NCBI RefSeq assembly: GCF_027579695.1
Contig: NC_083570.1
Coordinates: 98,628,963-98,692,962 of the forward strand
DNA length: 64,000 nucleotides
Origin: Neoarius graeffei
Lineage: Eukaryota; Chordata; Actinopteri; Siluriformes; Ariidae
Direction: 5' to 3'
Shown here: one piece after another, positions 1 to 10,401 of the stretch
Layout of the letters: the number at the start of each line of letters is the position of its first letter
Numbering within the stretch: position 1 is the stretch's first letter
Notes under the pieces: generated by a model
Database searches by the model: none
Seen by the model: only the letters and a program-made list of their open reading frames with translations
Told to the model about the DNA's origin: nothing
Position numbers and translations under genes: made by a program

Positions 1-268
1 ACACACACGTTTGCCAAACTATCCTTCTGAGGACCTTCCACTGACATCATTATTAATGCAGTTAATTAATGCTATGTCTACACCTAAACCTAGCTAACCC
101 TCACCTTAACATCAGTAATGGAAAGGAAACCTTTTGGCTCTTTTTTTGTTGTTGTTGTTGGAAAACAACAACACTTTTCTTCTGGGGACCATTCAAAAGT
201 CCCCAAAAAGTCAAAAGTGTCAGATTTTGCTGTCCTTGTGGGGAGATTTGGTCCTCGGTAGTATATAA

Positions 269-299
<31 letters not shown>

Positions 300-612
300 T
301 TTGCCTTACTATCCTTCTGAGGACCTTCCATTGGCATCATTATTAATGCAGTTAATTAATGCTATTTCTACACCTAAACCTAACTAACCCTCACCTTAAC
401 ATCAGTAATGGAAAGGAAACCTTTTGGCTCGTTTATTTTTTCATTTTTGTTGGAAAAAACAACAACAACAACAACAACACTTTTCTACTGGGGACCATTC
501 AAAAGTCCCCAAAAAGTCAAAAGTGTCAGATTTTGCTGTCCTTGTGGGGAGATTTGGTCCTCAGTAGTATATAAACACACACACACACACACACACACAC
601 CACACACACACA
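1..612. repeat. Tandem pair of a ~290-bp dispersed repeat with CA tails
   Basis: Two head-to-tail copies are seen: the motif CTATCCTTCTGAGGACC occurs at 19 and again at 309. Each copy has a CAA/TTG-rich middle, a GGGGACCATTCAAAAGTCCCC palindrome-like stretch and a CA run (about 271-299 and 573-616). Two more copies lie reversed at 1915-2205 and 5141-5791. I do not recognise the family; its ends (TCCTTCTGAGGACC and GGTCCTC) suggest a small non-autonomous element tied to CA microsatellites. The short reading frames here are not genes. Confidence 0.8.
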
Positions 613-614
613 CA

Positions 615-1148
615 CATCTGGTTACAGTCATAGTCTATTACAATAGAAACATGAAATGACTGGCCTTTTATATTAATAAAAGCTATTGGAGTAGAAAGAT
701 AGCGTCAGTAAGTACAACCCTGATTGCAAATGCTGTGCAAAACATAAATAAAAACAGAATGCAATGATTTGCAAATAGCTTTCAACCTATATTCAATTGA
801 ATACAATACAGATATAAGATATTTAATGTTAAAACTGATAAACTTCATTGTATTTTGTAAATATACACTCATTCTGAATTTGATGCCAGAAACATGTTCT
901 ATGAAAGCTGGGACAGGGGCATGTTTACCACTGTGTTACATCATTTTTGCTTTTAACAATACTCAGTAAGTGTCTGGGGACTGGGGACACTAATTGTTGA
1001 AGTTTTGAACGTGAAATTATTTCCTATTTTTGCTTGATATACAACCTCACTTGCTCAACAGTCCAGCGTCTCCACTGTTGATCATAATGCTCCACACATT
1101 TTCAGTGGAAGGCATGTTGTTGATATATGGCTTTTGTTTTGCACTCTC
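615..1148. repeat. Left arm of a ~500-bp inverted repeat (partner 4081-4572)
   Basis: This stretch returns reversed at 4081-4572 with few differences. The match covers about 95 bp of flank outside a Tc1-like terminus as well as the terminus itself, so the arms are an inverted duplication of one locus and not just two transposon ends. About 2.9 kb lies between the arms. Confidence 0.8.
715..1148 (-). mobile_element. Tc1/mariner-like deletion derivative, truncated copy
   Basis: It starts after a TA (713-714) with CAACCCTGATTGC, a decayed form of the CAACCCCGATTCC terminus typical of a teleost Tc1-like family, and reads as the 3' end of that family reversed (reverse complement of GATGTAACACAGTGGTAAAC). 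It carries the same internal deletion junction as the copy ending at 4475. It has no coding capacity. Confidence 0.8.
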
Positions 1149-1914
1149 TAGATGCTATTTTGTTTCGAGGTGGTAGAGAGATAAGGGAATTTGCCCCTTG
1201 TTTCTGAAATACACGAGTACAGCATGTCAAGGTAGTCAAAAAGACCCCCCCCCCAAAAAAAAATGCACAATTTAAATATGACATGTCCAAAGTGACTCCC
1301 AGTAAAATTTCAAAAATTATTAGCACAAAAAAATATATCATTGATATTTCAAATATTCTTTTTTTCTTTTGAATAAATGAATGAAACCAAAAAGTAGATG
1401 ATAAAACGAGTTTCTCTTGTGACCCTATTTGTAAAACAAGTGACCCCATGCAGGGTCGTGACCCCTAGTTTGGGAATTGCTGACATACACTCTGAGCAAC
1501 ATTCTCACAACAGTCACTCAGCCCACCATGCATCGCATCTAGGTCATCGTAAACCGACCAAGTGGACTACGAAAACACAATGTTTAAAGATGAACGGATG
1601 GAGAAGTGTGTATTTTCAAAGTAAGTATCTCGATTTCTATCTTTATGTGTTGTAACATCACTGCTTTGTCATTTTGCTTCTCCATCAATCATTATAAAGT
1701 TAATAATTGCTTCTGGTCTTTCTGAACTTCTAAAACTTACACATCGCTCCTTTAAAGTTCATACTTGTAGATGGTGTTGGTTTGAGAGTGTACTGTTTAA
1801 CTGAAGCAATATAACTTTAGAGGCATTTCTAATACTAATATATCATACACGATCAACATTGACCACCCTGCAACAATCATGTGACTAGATTTCAGCAGAT
1901 AGACACTGTCTACC
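1149..1914. other. Gene-free stretch of decayed repeat sequence
   Basis: No reading frame here looks real. The palindrome GGGTCGTGACCC at 1453-1464, followed by CTAGTTTGGGAATTGCTG, resembles the subterminal part of Charlie-type hAT elements. Runs of C and A (1243-1262) and AT-rich sequence make up the rest. Confidence 0.5.
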
Positions 1915-2205
1915 AGCGTATGGGGTGGGTGGGTGTGTGGGTGCAACAAATGACCAAAATGTCCCCACGAGGATAGTAAAATCTGAGAAGTTTGACTTTG
2001 TGGGGACCTTTGGATGGTCCTCACATGGAAAGTGTTGTTGTTGTTGTTGTTGTTTAAATAAAAAAGCCAAAATATTTCCTTTTCATTACTGAGGAAAAGG
2101 TTAGGGTTAGATTTATGTAGAGACATAGCACTAATTAATGCTTTAATAATTATGTGAAAGGTAGGTCCTCAGAAGGATAGTAAGAAAAACGTGTGTGTGT
2201 GTGTT
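1915..2205 (-). repeat. Reversed copy of the ~290-bp CA-associated repeat
   Basis: It matches the repeat at 1-612 in reverse: a GGTCCTCAGAAGGATAGTAAG end followed by a GT run at 2191-2205, a TTG run at 2034-2053, and GTCCCCACGAGGATAG near the other end. No coding function. Confidence 0.75.
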
Positions 2206-2763
2206 ATGGATATTACAGTGGTGCTTGAAAGTTTGTGAAATGTTCATGGAAGAGATAAGTCTTTAATTGCAATTTGAAAGTAGAGAAAGAAGAACAGTCA
2301 CAGGTATTGAGGAAGAGAATTTTAGAGTTTGGGGGCAGTGGCACTGAAGGACCTGCCCCCCATGATGGAAAGTCTGGTGCATGGGACAGCAAGTAGGTTG
2401 TTACTAGAAGACCTGAGTGAGTGAGTAGTTCCCTCAGCTAGATCAGAACAAGATGATGCAGGATTTTGAAAGAGACAAGCACATTTTTAAATTTAATACA
2501 GGACAGAAATGGTAGCCAGTGTAGCTGAGAGAGGATGAGGGTGATGTGAACAAAGTGTTGTTATGAGTTAGAACTCGAGCTGCAGAATGAGTACAGTATG
2601 AATACATACACTGTCAGAAATAGGGGTACAGTAGGAGTCTATTTCTGTACTCCATGCATACAATCTACACTAATGTACCCCTTAGGGCTTATTATTGGAT
2701 CTCAAGGTAACTATGTGTACCCTTTTGGGCCAAAAAGGTACATATATGTTCCAAAGCACTATA
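2206..2763. other. Decayed repeat mixture with a stray Tc1-like terminus
   Basis: A 26-bp piece at 2214-2239 (TACAGTGGTGCTTGAAAGTT and on) repeats the terminus of the Tc1-like element that begins at 2764. The sequence in between (about 2240-2590) resembles a conserved fish repeat 3' region (AGCCAGTGTAGCTGAGAG). At about 2605-2755 there is GTACC-rich sequence of the kind seen in small DNA transposons. I see no gene. Confidence 0.45.
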
Positions 2764-3465
2764 CAGTGGTGCTTGAAAGTTTGTGAACCCTTTAGAATTT
2801 TCTATATTTCTGCATAAATATGACCTAAAACACCATCAGATTTTCACACAAGTCCTAAAAGTAGATAAAGAGAACCCAGTTAAACAAATGAGACAAAATA
2901 TTATACTTGGTCATGTATTTATTGAGGAAAATGATCCAATATTACATATCTGTGAGTGGCAAAAGTATGTGAACCTTTGCTTTCAGTATCTGGTGTGACC
3001 CCCTTGTGCAGCAATAACTGCAACTAAACGTTTCCGGTAACTGTTGAGCAGTCCTGCACACCGGCTTGGAGGAATTTTAGCCCGTTCCTGCATACAGAAC
3101 AGCTTCAACTCTGGGATGTTGGCAGGTTTCCTCACATGAACTGCTCGCTTCAGGTCCTTCCGCAACATTTCGATTGGATTAAGGTCAGGACTTTGACTTG
3201 GCCATTCCAGAACATTAACTTTATTCTTCTTTAACCATTCTTTGGTAGAACGACTTGTGTACTTAGGGTCGTTGTCTTGCTGCATGACCCACCTTCTCTT
3301 GAGATTCAGTTCATGGACAGATGTCCTGACATTTTCCTTTACAATTTGCTGGTATAATTCAGAATTTATTGTTCCATCAATGATGGCAAGCCATCCTAGC
3401 CCAGATGCAGCAAAACAGGCCCAAACCAAGATACTACCACCACCATGTTTCACAGATGGGATAAG
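2764..3465 (-). mobile_element. Truncated Tc1-like transposon
   Basis: A TA (2762-2763) precedes CAGTGGTGCTTGAAAGTTTG, a fish Tc1-family terminus. The body runs on the minus strand and keeps the 3' untranslated part and the C-terminal half of the transposase. It stops inside the gene at about 3465, where it is fused to a SINE tail at the shared bases GGGATA. The other terminus is missing. Confidence 0.85.
2983..3453 (-). pseudogene. Tc1-like transposase, C-terminal half
   Basis: This 156-residue open stretch is the C-terminal part of a DD34E transposase of the Tc1 family, the enzyme that cuts out and inserts the element at TA. Visible motifs are GGGSILVWACFAASG, the second catalytic Asp in QQDNDPKYTS, and SPDLNPIE with the catalytic Glu. 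The N-terminal paired-type DNA-binding domain and the first catalytic Asp are absent because the element is cut at 3465. It cannot be active. Confidence 0.88.
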
Positions 3466-3519
3466 GCTCCAGCTTGCCTGGGACCCTGTAGAACAGGATA
3501 AAGCGGCTAGAGATGAGAC
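3466..3519 (+). repeat. SINE tail fragment
   Basis: It reads AGGCTCCAGCTTGCCTG then ACCCTGTAGAACAGGATAAA and GCGGCTAGAGATGAGA, which is the 3' end of the tRNA-derived SINE found elsewhere in the window. It is fused to the Tc1-like element on the left and to another on the right. Confidence 0.8.
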
Positions 3520-3546
3520 TTGAAAAATCTGAAAGGCGGTCTAGCT

Positions 3547-4475
3547 TTAATGTTCAAACTGATAATCTTTATCGGGTTTTTTTTTCTTTTTCAAATATAC
3601 ATTCCTTCTGAATTTGATGCCTGCGACATGTTCCAAAACAGTTGGGACGGGGCAACAAAAGACTGGGAAAACTGCGGAATGCTAAAAACACCTGTTTGGA
3701 ACATTCTACAGGTAAACAGGTTAATTGGTAATTGGAAAGGTTCAGTCATTCACAAGCAAGTATGGGGAAAGGTTCACCACTTTGTGAAAAACTGCATGGG
3801 CAAATAGTCCAACAGTTTAAGAACAATGTTTCTTAACATACATTTGCAAGCAATTTAGGGATTTCACCTTCAACAATCCATAATACTGTATCATTAAAAT
3901 TTTCAGGATCCAGAGAAAGGGACATAAGGTTAAAGGCCAAAAATCAACACTGAATATCTGTGACCTTTGATCCCTCATGCGGCACTGCATTAAAAACTGA
4001 CACGACTGTATAAAAGACATTACTACATGGGCTTGGGAACACTTTGGAAAACTGTTGTTGGTGAACACAGTTCTTTGCGTCTACAGTGCAAAACAAAAGC
4101 CATATATCAACAACATGCCTTCCACTGAAAATGTGTGGAGCATTATGATCAACAGTGGAGATGCTGGACTGTTGAGCAAGTGAGGTTGTATATCAAGCAA
4201 AAATAGGAAATAATTTCACGTTCAAAACTTCAACAATTAGTGTCCCCAGTCCCCAGACACTTACTGAGTATTGTTAAAAGCAAAAATGATGTAACACAGT
4301 GGTAAACATGCCCCTGTCCCAGCTTTCATAGAACATGTTTCAGGCATCAAATTCAGAATAAGTGTATATTTACAAAATATTCAATTGAATATAGGTTGAA
4401 AGCTATTTGCAAATCATTGCGTTCTGTTTTTATTTATGTTTTGCACAGCGTCCAAGCTTTTTGGAATCGAGGTTG
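3547..4475 (+). mobile_element. Tc1/mariner-like deletion derivative
   Basis: It belongs to the fish family with CAACCCCGATTCCAAAA termini. The right end GGAATCGAGGTTG is followed by TA (4476-4477); the left terminus is missing. The 5' leader and the start of the transposase region are decayed. At about 4112 the sequence jumps from the middle of the gene (ATATATCAACAAC) to near its end (CATTGAAAATGTGTGG-like), the usual internal deletion of a non-autonomous copy. There is no working frame. Confidence 0.82.
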
Positions 4476-4572
4476 TACTTACTTACGCTATCTTTCTACT
4501 CCAATACCTTTTATTCATATAAAAGGCCAGTCATTTCATGTTTCTATTGTAATAGACTATGACTGTAACCAT
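4081..4572. repeat. Right arm of the ~500-bp inverted repeat (partner 615-1148)
   Basis: This is the reverse of 615-1148, including the flank outside the transposon end (4478-4572). Both arms hold the same deletion junction, so they are copies of one locus. Confidence 0.8.
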
Positions 4573-4580
4573 ATGTGTGT

Positions 4581-5140
4581 GTGTGTTTATATGGTCGGCA
4601 TGAAGCTGGACTCTCTGGTGACGGTGGCAGAGAAGAGATCTATGGACAAACTACTGAACATCATGGACGATGCCAGTCACCCTCTGCACACCGTCATCAG
4701 CAACCAGAGGAGCCTGTTCAGTGACAGAATGCTCCTTCCCAAGTGCAGGACAAACAGACTCAAAAACTCCTTCGTCCCTCACGCCATCAGACTGTACAAG
4801 TCCTCTCTGGGGGGGAGGAGGGGGAACAGGAGGACAGAGGACGGGAAGGAGCAGTAGCCTAGCCTGACAAAAAGCAATACCAGACAATGTGCAATATAAA
4901 AGTGTAATATCATGTGCAATACCTCTCCTGCTGGGCTTTTTTCATATCTTTTTTAATATATTTGTATATGTAAATACTTAATTTATCTAGAAGTTTTCTA
5001 AATACTTAATTTATCTAGAAGTTCTCTCATTTTTCTATTCTCTGTTTATCCTGTAATGATGCTACTGGAATTTTAATTTCCCTGAGGGAACCCTCCCAAA
5101 GGGGTCAATAAAGTTCTATCTAATCTAATCTAATCTAATC
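4581..5140 (+). mobile_element. L2/CR1-like LINE, 3' end
   Basis: A 5'-truncated non-LTR retrotransposon. It holds the last ~88 codons of the second reading frame, a 3' untranslated region with GAGGGAACCCTCCCAAAGGG, AATAAAG, and a (TCTAA)n tail at 5118-5140. The same family, reversed, makes up 40487-41290. A duplicated TTAATTTATCTAGAAG block sits at 4979-5021. Confidence 0.85.
4592..4857 (+). pseudogene. LINE ORF2 C-terminus
   Basis: It encodes the C-terminal tail of an L2/CR1-type LINE polyprotein (GMKLDSLVTVAEKR, then SFVPHAIRLYKSSLGG) and ends at a TAG at 4855. The reverse transcriptase lies upstream and is absent. The same tail is seen on the minus strand at 40686-41069. No function is expected. 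Confidence 0.85.
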
Positions 5141-5791
5141 TACTGAGGACCAAATCTCCCCACAATACGACACTTTTGACTTTTTGGGGACTTTTGAATG
5201 GTCCCCAGAAGAAAAGCGTTGTTGTTGTTGTTGTTGTTGTTTTCCAACAAAAATAAAAAAAAAATAAAATAAAAGAGCCAAAAGGTTTCCTTTCCGTTAC
5301 TGATGTTAAGGTGAGGGGGCGGCACGGTGGTGTAGTGGTTAGCACTGTCGCCTCACAGCAAGAAGGTTCGAGCCCAGAGACTGGCGAGGGCTTTTCTGTG
5401 TGGAGTTTGCATGTTCTCCCCGTGTCCGCGTGGGTTTCCTCCGGGTGCTCCGGTTTCCCCCACAGTCCAAAGACATGCAGGTTAGGTTAACTGGTGACTC
5501 TAAATTGACCGTAGGTGTGAATGTGAGTGTGAATGGTTGTCTGTGTCTATGTGTCAGCCCTGTGATGACCTGGCGACTTGTCCAGGGTGTACCCCGCCTT
5601 TCGCCCGTAGTCAGCTGGGATAGGCTCCAGCTTGCTTGCGACCTTATAGGACAGGATAAGCGACTACAGATAATGGATGGATGTTAAGGTGAGGGTTAGT
5701 TAGGTTTCGATGTAGACCTATTATTAATTAACTGCATTGAAAATGATGTCAGTGGAAGATCTTCAGAAGGATAGTTTGACAAACATGTGTG
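5141..5791 (-). repeat. CA-associated repeat split by a SINE
   Basis: A reversed copy of the 1-612 repeat: 5141-5317 and 5680-5791 are its two halves, separated by a SINE flanked by a 16-bp target duplication. The end CTTCAGAAGGATAGTTTGAC at 5759 matches the other copies. Confidence 0.8.
5318..5679 (+). repeat. tRNA-derived SINE, full length, with target duplication
   Basis: It opens GGCGGCACGGTGGTGTAGTGG; TGGTGTAGTGG fits a pol III A box and GGTTCGAGCCC a B box. The body (CTCCCCGTGTCCGCGTGGG, CAAAGACATGCAGGTTAGG) and the tail GATGGATG follow. The 16-bp direct repeat GATGTTAAGGTGAGGG at 5302-5317 and 5680-5695 is the target-site duplication of LINE-driven retroposition. At least nine other copies or pieces of the family are in the window. 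Confidence 0.92.
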
Positions 5792-5882
5792 TAATTAGTT
5801 TGTTGCAGATAAGATTCAAGTCTATATGTTTCTTTCCTAAAAAGAGAGGATGAAATGTACATACGACGAGGATGAAGTTACT

Positions 5883-5955
5883 TGGAGGATGCGGGCATCG
5901 ATCCCGCTACCTCTCGCATGCTAAGCGAGCGCTCTACCATTTGAGCTAATCCCCC
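5883..5955 (-). tRNA. tRNA-Ala (anticodon AGC)
   Basis: A 73-nt gene, identical to three others in the window. The acceptor arm GGGGGAT/ATCCTCC, D arm GCTC/GAGC, anticodon arm CTCGC-TTAGCAT-GCGAG and T arm GCGGG/CCCGC all pair. The anticodon is AGC and the discriminator base is A. It carries alanine to GCN codons. No TTTT terminator is seen just downstream, unlike the other three copies. It marks the outer end of the left palindrome arm. Confidence 0.95.
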
Positions 5956-6429
5956 ATACCCAGGAGGCAGCGAACCGATCATTTTTTTTCTTTCTTTGGC
6001 CAATGTCTCCATCTAGTGGTCAACTATCTAGTTTGACTTGTGTTCCCCAGGGTTGTATAATTAAAAGAAAAGAAAAGAAAGGTTACATGTCTGTGAAGAT
6101 TCTCAGTCATCCAGGTCCTAGTAAACTGTGGGTGGTAAAAGAGAACAACTGGACTTGCTTGAAGATTCTTGAAGACGTTTCACCTCTCATCCGAAAGGCT
6201 TCTTCAGTTCTGTTTGACTAATGGGGAGTATCAGGTATTTATCCTCTCATGGATGAAAAGCAATCCTAAGGTATCGTTGAGTCATTCTGTTGGTGTGGGT
6301 CACTGGGGGCTGGGTGTGAACGGCCTAGAGAGTCGTTGGGGTGATCAATGGGTTGTTGGTTCTCTCCGTCCTCCTGTGAGTCACTGAAAGAGCAGAAAAA
6401 GGAACATAACGGACAAGGAAGATAACAGG

Positions 6430-6940
6430 AACAAACGCAAGAACATTGTCATTCCCTACATTTCTGGTCTATCTGAGAAACTCAGAAGGATCTTCGACAA
6501 ACACAACATTCAGACCCAGCAACACCCTGAAGCAGAAACTGGTCCACCCTAAGGACAGAATACCCAAACACAAGCAGGACAACGTAGTGTATGCAATTCA
6601 GTGCAGTGAGGAATGCACGGACTCGTATATTGGGAAACAAAACAACCGCTTCACAGGCACATGGCTCAACACAGGAGAGCCGGTTCCTCAGGCCAGGACT
6701 CTGCTGTCTATATTCATCTTAACAACAAAGGACACTCATTTCAGGATTGCAACATATGCATTTTAGTCAGAAAGGATCGTTGGTATGAGCGAGAAGTTAA
6801 AGAAGCCATTTTTGTCAACCTGGAACGGCCATCACTGAACAGAGGTGGTGGTCTAAGACACCATTTATCAGCCACCTACAATGCAGTCCTTGGCACACTT
6901 CCCAGACAACTGAATTCACACCAAAACCCAGCTGTTTTCA
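6430..6940 (+). pseudogene. Penelope-like GIY-YIG endonuclease region
   Basis: This is the C-terminal nuclease part of a Penelope-like protein. Motifs are NVVYAIQCSEECTDSYIG (the GIY-YIG strands, with VVY and YIG), HSFQDCNI, DRWYEREVKEAIFV with the conserved Glu, and LERPSLNRGGGL. Such nucleases nick the target DNA for retrotransposition. The region is broken and not functional; the paired copy is at 20619-20771 plus 22641-22930 on the minus strand. Confidence 0.88.
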
Positions 6941-6942
6941 GT

Positions 6943-7957
6943 CACTACGTTTACATGCACATAGAGAGAATCGAATTTTTGCCGTTGCGCGACTGAAATC
7001 GAAGTTCAAAATGCCATGTATACACCTTAATTCGGCTGAAATTGAACCGAACTTGATTTCTCGGAATCGAGCTACACGACCTAGTTTATGCGATTTCTGC
7101 CGAGCTACTTTGTGCATGTATACCCTATCGAGCTAGTTGTTGAGCTACTTCCGGAAGTGACGAGTGACGAGACCACAAGCGGGAAACACAACAGCCTCGG
7201 TCGGCATGACAACAGTAGTAGCGAGCAGCAGAAGAGGTCAGGAGGAAGAAACGAAGAAGAGAAAATGGCGATGTAGAGCTCTCTGAAGGGTGGGTGGAGC
7301 ACAGAGGACGGCAGGACAAAGCTTCTGGTACTAATAGGCTTTTTATTGTCAGACTTTTCAGTTTAACAGCCTACTTTTATTCTTGAGAGAAGCGCGCGCG
7401 CACACACATGCGCGCGCGCGCGCTGTGTTCTAGTCCCGGGATGAGCTGTCCCCTCTGCTCTCCCTCTGCCTCCTTAAATAGGGCGCGGTTACTGGGAAGA
7501 CACACAAACACAGGTTAATTACCGTCAGGTGTACCGTCGTTCTGCCACTCACCTTCCCTGGCTCCGCCCTCCTGTCACAGACCGGCGCTTGACCACGCCC
7601 CCACTGCCACAGGCAAGCAGAAACGTGCACTTCTGGAGCAATGAGGAGACAGAGTTCATGCTCATTCAGCTTAAGGAGTTGAATATATTAAAATTCATGG
7701 ACGGGAGAAAAACACGCAATGGAGAACACGGAACTGATAACTTTGTTTACACACTTGAATAGCTCTTCTTCATGACGACAACCGGAAGTGTACCAACACG
7801 ATGGGGCGTGTAGCGCCACCTGTGGCTCGGGTGCACAATGCACCTCACACAATAGCCCGATTTCATTGTGTGCATGTAGGATTGGATTTCTCTGGCACCC
7901 TGCTGGGACCTTCAGCTCGATTACCGACAGCAGCTCGATTTGGATGTGCATGTAGTG
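6943..7957. mobile_element. TIR element inserted in the Penelope copy
   Basis: It starts CACTACGTTTACATGCACAT and ends ATGTGCATGTAGTG (shortened terminus). Subterminal sequence is full of TCGAGCTA and CGATTTC motifs. The same family is seen at 18803-19801, 45433-52023 and, as one end only, about 62925-63204. No transposase is visible, so it is non-autonomous. I cannot name the superfamily; the 45433-52023 copy has a 3-bp ATA duplication. Confidence 0.75.
7289..7611 (-). mobile_element. Possible solo LTR
   Basis: Read on the minus strand it begins TGTGGCAGTGGGGGCGTGG and includes a TATTTAAGG box and two AATAAA signals, in the order expected of a long terminal repeat of an LTR element. No internal genes are present, so this would be a fossil solo LTR. 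It contains a CG/CA run at 7390-7423. A second copy, shared through the palindrome, is at 19146-19455. The family and borders are uncertain. Confidence 0.5.
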
Positions 7958-8398
7958 ACTCACAGGAGGACGGAGAGAACCAACAACCCATTGATCACCC
8001 CAACGACTCTCGAGGCCGTTCACACCCAGCCCCCAGTGACCCACACCAACAGGATGACTCAACGATACCTTAGGATTGCTTTTCATCCATGAGAGGATAA
8101 ATACCTGATACTCCCCATTAGTCAAACAGAACTGAAGAAGCCTTTCGGATGAGAGGTGAAACATCTTCAAGAATCTTCAAGCAAGTCCAGTTGCTCTCTT
8201 TTACCACCCACAAAAGAAAGGTTACACGCTGTGTAACTTATGTCACGAGTCATAGCAGTCTCATGCACTCCTGATGTGCAAGTTCAGATATCTTTTATGT
8301 CAAGCTCAGTCACATAAACATGTCAATTACACAAAATTCAACGTCGCGTGACGTTATCTTCACATTCTCTATTGCAATTTTTAAAAATGCTTACTCTT

Positions 8399-8766
8399 GC
8401 ATGGTGGTGTAGTGGTTAGCACTGTCGCCTCACAGTAAGAAGGTTCTGGGTTCAAGCCCAGCAGCCGGCAAGGGCCTTTCTGTGTGGAGTTTGTATGTTC
8501 TCCCCGTATCTGTGTGGGTTTCCTTCGGGTGCTCCAGTTTCCCCCACAGTCCAAAGACATACAGGTTAGGCTAATTGGTAGCGCTAAATTGAGTGTGAGT
8601 GTGAATGGTTGTTTAGCCCTGTGATGACCTGGCGACTTGTCCAGAGTGTACCCCGCCTTTCGCCCGTAGTCAGCTGGGATAGGCTCCAGCTTGCCTGCGA
8701 CCCTGTAGAACAGGATAAAGCGGCTAGAGATAATGAGATGAGATGAGATGAGATGAGATGAGATGA
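8399..8766 (+). repeat. tRNA-derived SINE
   Basis: It has the head TGGTGGTGTAGTGGTTAGC, the B box GGTTCAAGCCC and the tail (GATGA)n at 8735-8766. It lacks the GTCTGTGTCTGTGTCAG segment found in other copies. Its mirror copy is 18005-18361. Confidence 0.9.
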
Positions 8767-8834
8767 GGCTTCAGCTTGCCTGCAATCCTGTAGAAGAGGA
8801 TACAGTAAGCAGCTGCAGATGATGGATGGATGGA
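8767..8834 (+). repeat. SINE tail variant
   Basis: GCTTCAGCTTGCCTGCAATCC followed by a GATGATGGATGGATGG end is a diverged 3' tail of the same SINE family, abutting the full copy. Confidence 0.6.
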
Positions 8835-8934
8835 GGGTTTACGCTTTCATTAGTAATAAATATCCACAAGATGGCGTTGCAGGGCACGGTATTAGTTTCC
8901 TGATTTACAAGAATTCCCAAATACACTTCTTTTA

Positions 8935-9640
8935 AATGTTTATTTGGAGTAACAACACCAACAACAGTCTTTTTGATTGATTTCATTGATTTATTTCGCA
9001 ATAGAAACATATACATAACATGTGAACATATAATATAAATATAAATATTGCGGAGGATAACACAAAAAGTAAAAATACTTATTTCCATTGTGGTCTTCAA
9101 ATAGGTAAACAAAATAGCACCAAATAACATAAAATACAATAATAATACTAATAATAAATCACAATAAACTGAATAAATAAAGTAAGAGTAATATATCCAA
9201 AAAGAGAAAAATAATAATACTGAAAATTTCAATATATTACACAATTTTAACATCAGTAATATATAAAAGCAGACTGACTGTTGACTAGAAGTTGTGACAT
9301 AAAATTATCTTTAACCATTTTCTTAAAAATACATTTATTTTGAGCAGATCGGGCAGACAGAGGTAGATCATTCCACAATGAAGCACCAGTGAAATAAAAA
9401 CTATTTTTACTAAAAGGCCCAACATGGGTAATGTTAAAAGTATGAATACTATTTCTAGTGCGTGAATTTGTACTATGTTGGAAATTTTCTTTCAAATACA
9501 CAGGAGCATTATTATGAAAAATATTATACACATGTCCTAACTTTAACTGATTTACACGCATATCCACCGGTAACAATCCGACATTTCTAAACTCTTCCAC
9601 CCCAATATGAGACCTAGGAGGGAGTTGAGTAGTATTATGG
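8935..9640 (-). mobile_element. L2-like LINE, 3' end (left-arm copy)
   Basis: It contains the last 115 codons of a LINE ORF2 (9253-9600), followed by an AT-rich 3' region ending near GAAATAAATCAATGAAATCA. The frame reads LKLGHVYNIFHNNAPVYL, then GASLWNDLPLSARSAQNK, which is the common C-terminal tail of L2/CR1-type LINEs. The reverse transcriptase is absent. The copy in the right arm is at 17121-17830. Confidence 0.82.
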
Positions 9641-9686
9641 AATTACTAAAGCATTTCCTTAATGATAATAATTTTTAAAAGAAAAT

Positions 9687-9759
9687 TGGAGGATGCGGGC
9701 ATCGATCCCGCTACCTCTCGCATGCTAAGCGAGCGCTCTACCATTTGAGCTAATCCCCC
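9687..9759 (-). tRNA. tRNA-Ala (anticodon AGC)
   Basis: Identical over 73 nt to the gene at 5883-5955, with all four arms paired. A TTTT run follows at 9682-9685 on the minus strand (CCAATTTTC), a plausible pol III stop. Its upstream flank (9760-9990) is repeated reversed at 10153-10401. Confidence 0.95.
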
Positions 9760-9991
9760 GAGTGGCGTAGCAAGCAATCCTGTCAGACTCAAAAGCTCTC
9801 TGATCAGAATTCTTTCCCTTTATAATGATAGTTGATGTGAAGATTCCCCAAAGCTGCTGGCTGTATCTGTATGATTTCATAGTTTGCACTTGCTGCCAAA
9901 CAGCTGGCTGATTAGATAACTGTATGAATGTTGAGTTTAACTCCGAATAAAGGTTGTGTATTTTATTTCAAGTATAAATAAAACTTAAGTT

Positions 9992-10032
9992 TGGAGGATG
10001 CGGGCATCGATCCCGCTACCTCTCGCATGCTA
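9992..10032 (-). pseudogene. tRNA-Ala 3' part (nt 33-73)
   Basis: Exactly nucleotides 33-73 of the tRNA-Ala(AGC), from TTAGC's second T onward, with the right end of element E (GTGAGACACAG) in place of the 5' half. It lacks the A box and the acceptor 5' strand, so it cannot work. Confidence 0.9.
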
Positions 10033-10151
10033 CTGTGTCTCACTGTTACCGCTAAAGTAAGCCCAAAGTGGCCAATCAGGTCCGACATGGGCTTACTTTT
10101 GACCAATGAGGTTGCCTCCCATGGGCTTACTTTGGGCCAGTGGGCTTACTT
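10033..10151 (-). mobile_element. Element E, right-end fragment
   Basis: On the minus strand it ends GTAACAGTGAGACACAG next to the tRNA half. It holds the subterminal AAGTAAGCCCATGGGAGGC repeat and two ATTGG (CCAAT) boxes. It breaks at 10151 into the inverted flank. Confidence 0.85.
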
Positions 10152-10401
10152 TAACTTAAGTTTTATTTATACTTGAAATAAAATACACAACCTTTATTAA
10201 TACACAACCTTTATTCGGAGTTAAATTCAACATTCATACAGTTATCTAATCAGCCAGCTGTTTGGCAGCAAGTGCAAACTATCAAATCATACAGATACAG
10301 CCAGCAGCTTTGGGGAATCTTCACATCAACTATCATTATAAAGGGAAAGAATTCTGATCAGAGAGCTTTTGAGTCTGACAGGATTGCTTGCTACGTCACT
10401 C

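Larger units (their letters stand above)
6080..8222 (+). mobile_element. Penelope-like retroelement, fragmentary
   Basis: An old, broken copy. An inverted terminal piece (about 6080-6387) is followed by the endonuclease part of the reading frame (about 6430-6940) and the 3' end (about 7958-8222), which again carries the terminal sequence (ACTGAAGAAGCCTTTCGGATG). A TIR element (6943-7957) is inserted between the last two parts. The reverse transcriptase region is absent. The inverted terminal copy is typical of this family. A reversed duplicate lies in 18540-23290. Confidence 0.85.
9760..10401. repeat. Palindrome centre: inverted tRNA upstream flank
   Basis: 9760-9990 and 10153-10401 are inverted copies (ACAGGATTGCTTGCTACG, CAGCTGGCTGATTAGATAAC). 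The right copy has an extra 18-bp duplication (ATTAATACACAACCTTT). Between them lie a 41-nt tRNA 3' half and 119 bp of the right end of element E. Confidence 0.88.

Noticed and set aside
6169-6387. Repeated 72-codon frames (also near 7688-8170 and 22965-23183)
   Set aside because: Antisense of the 3' end of the Penelope-like frame, seen once per terminal copy.
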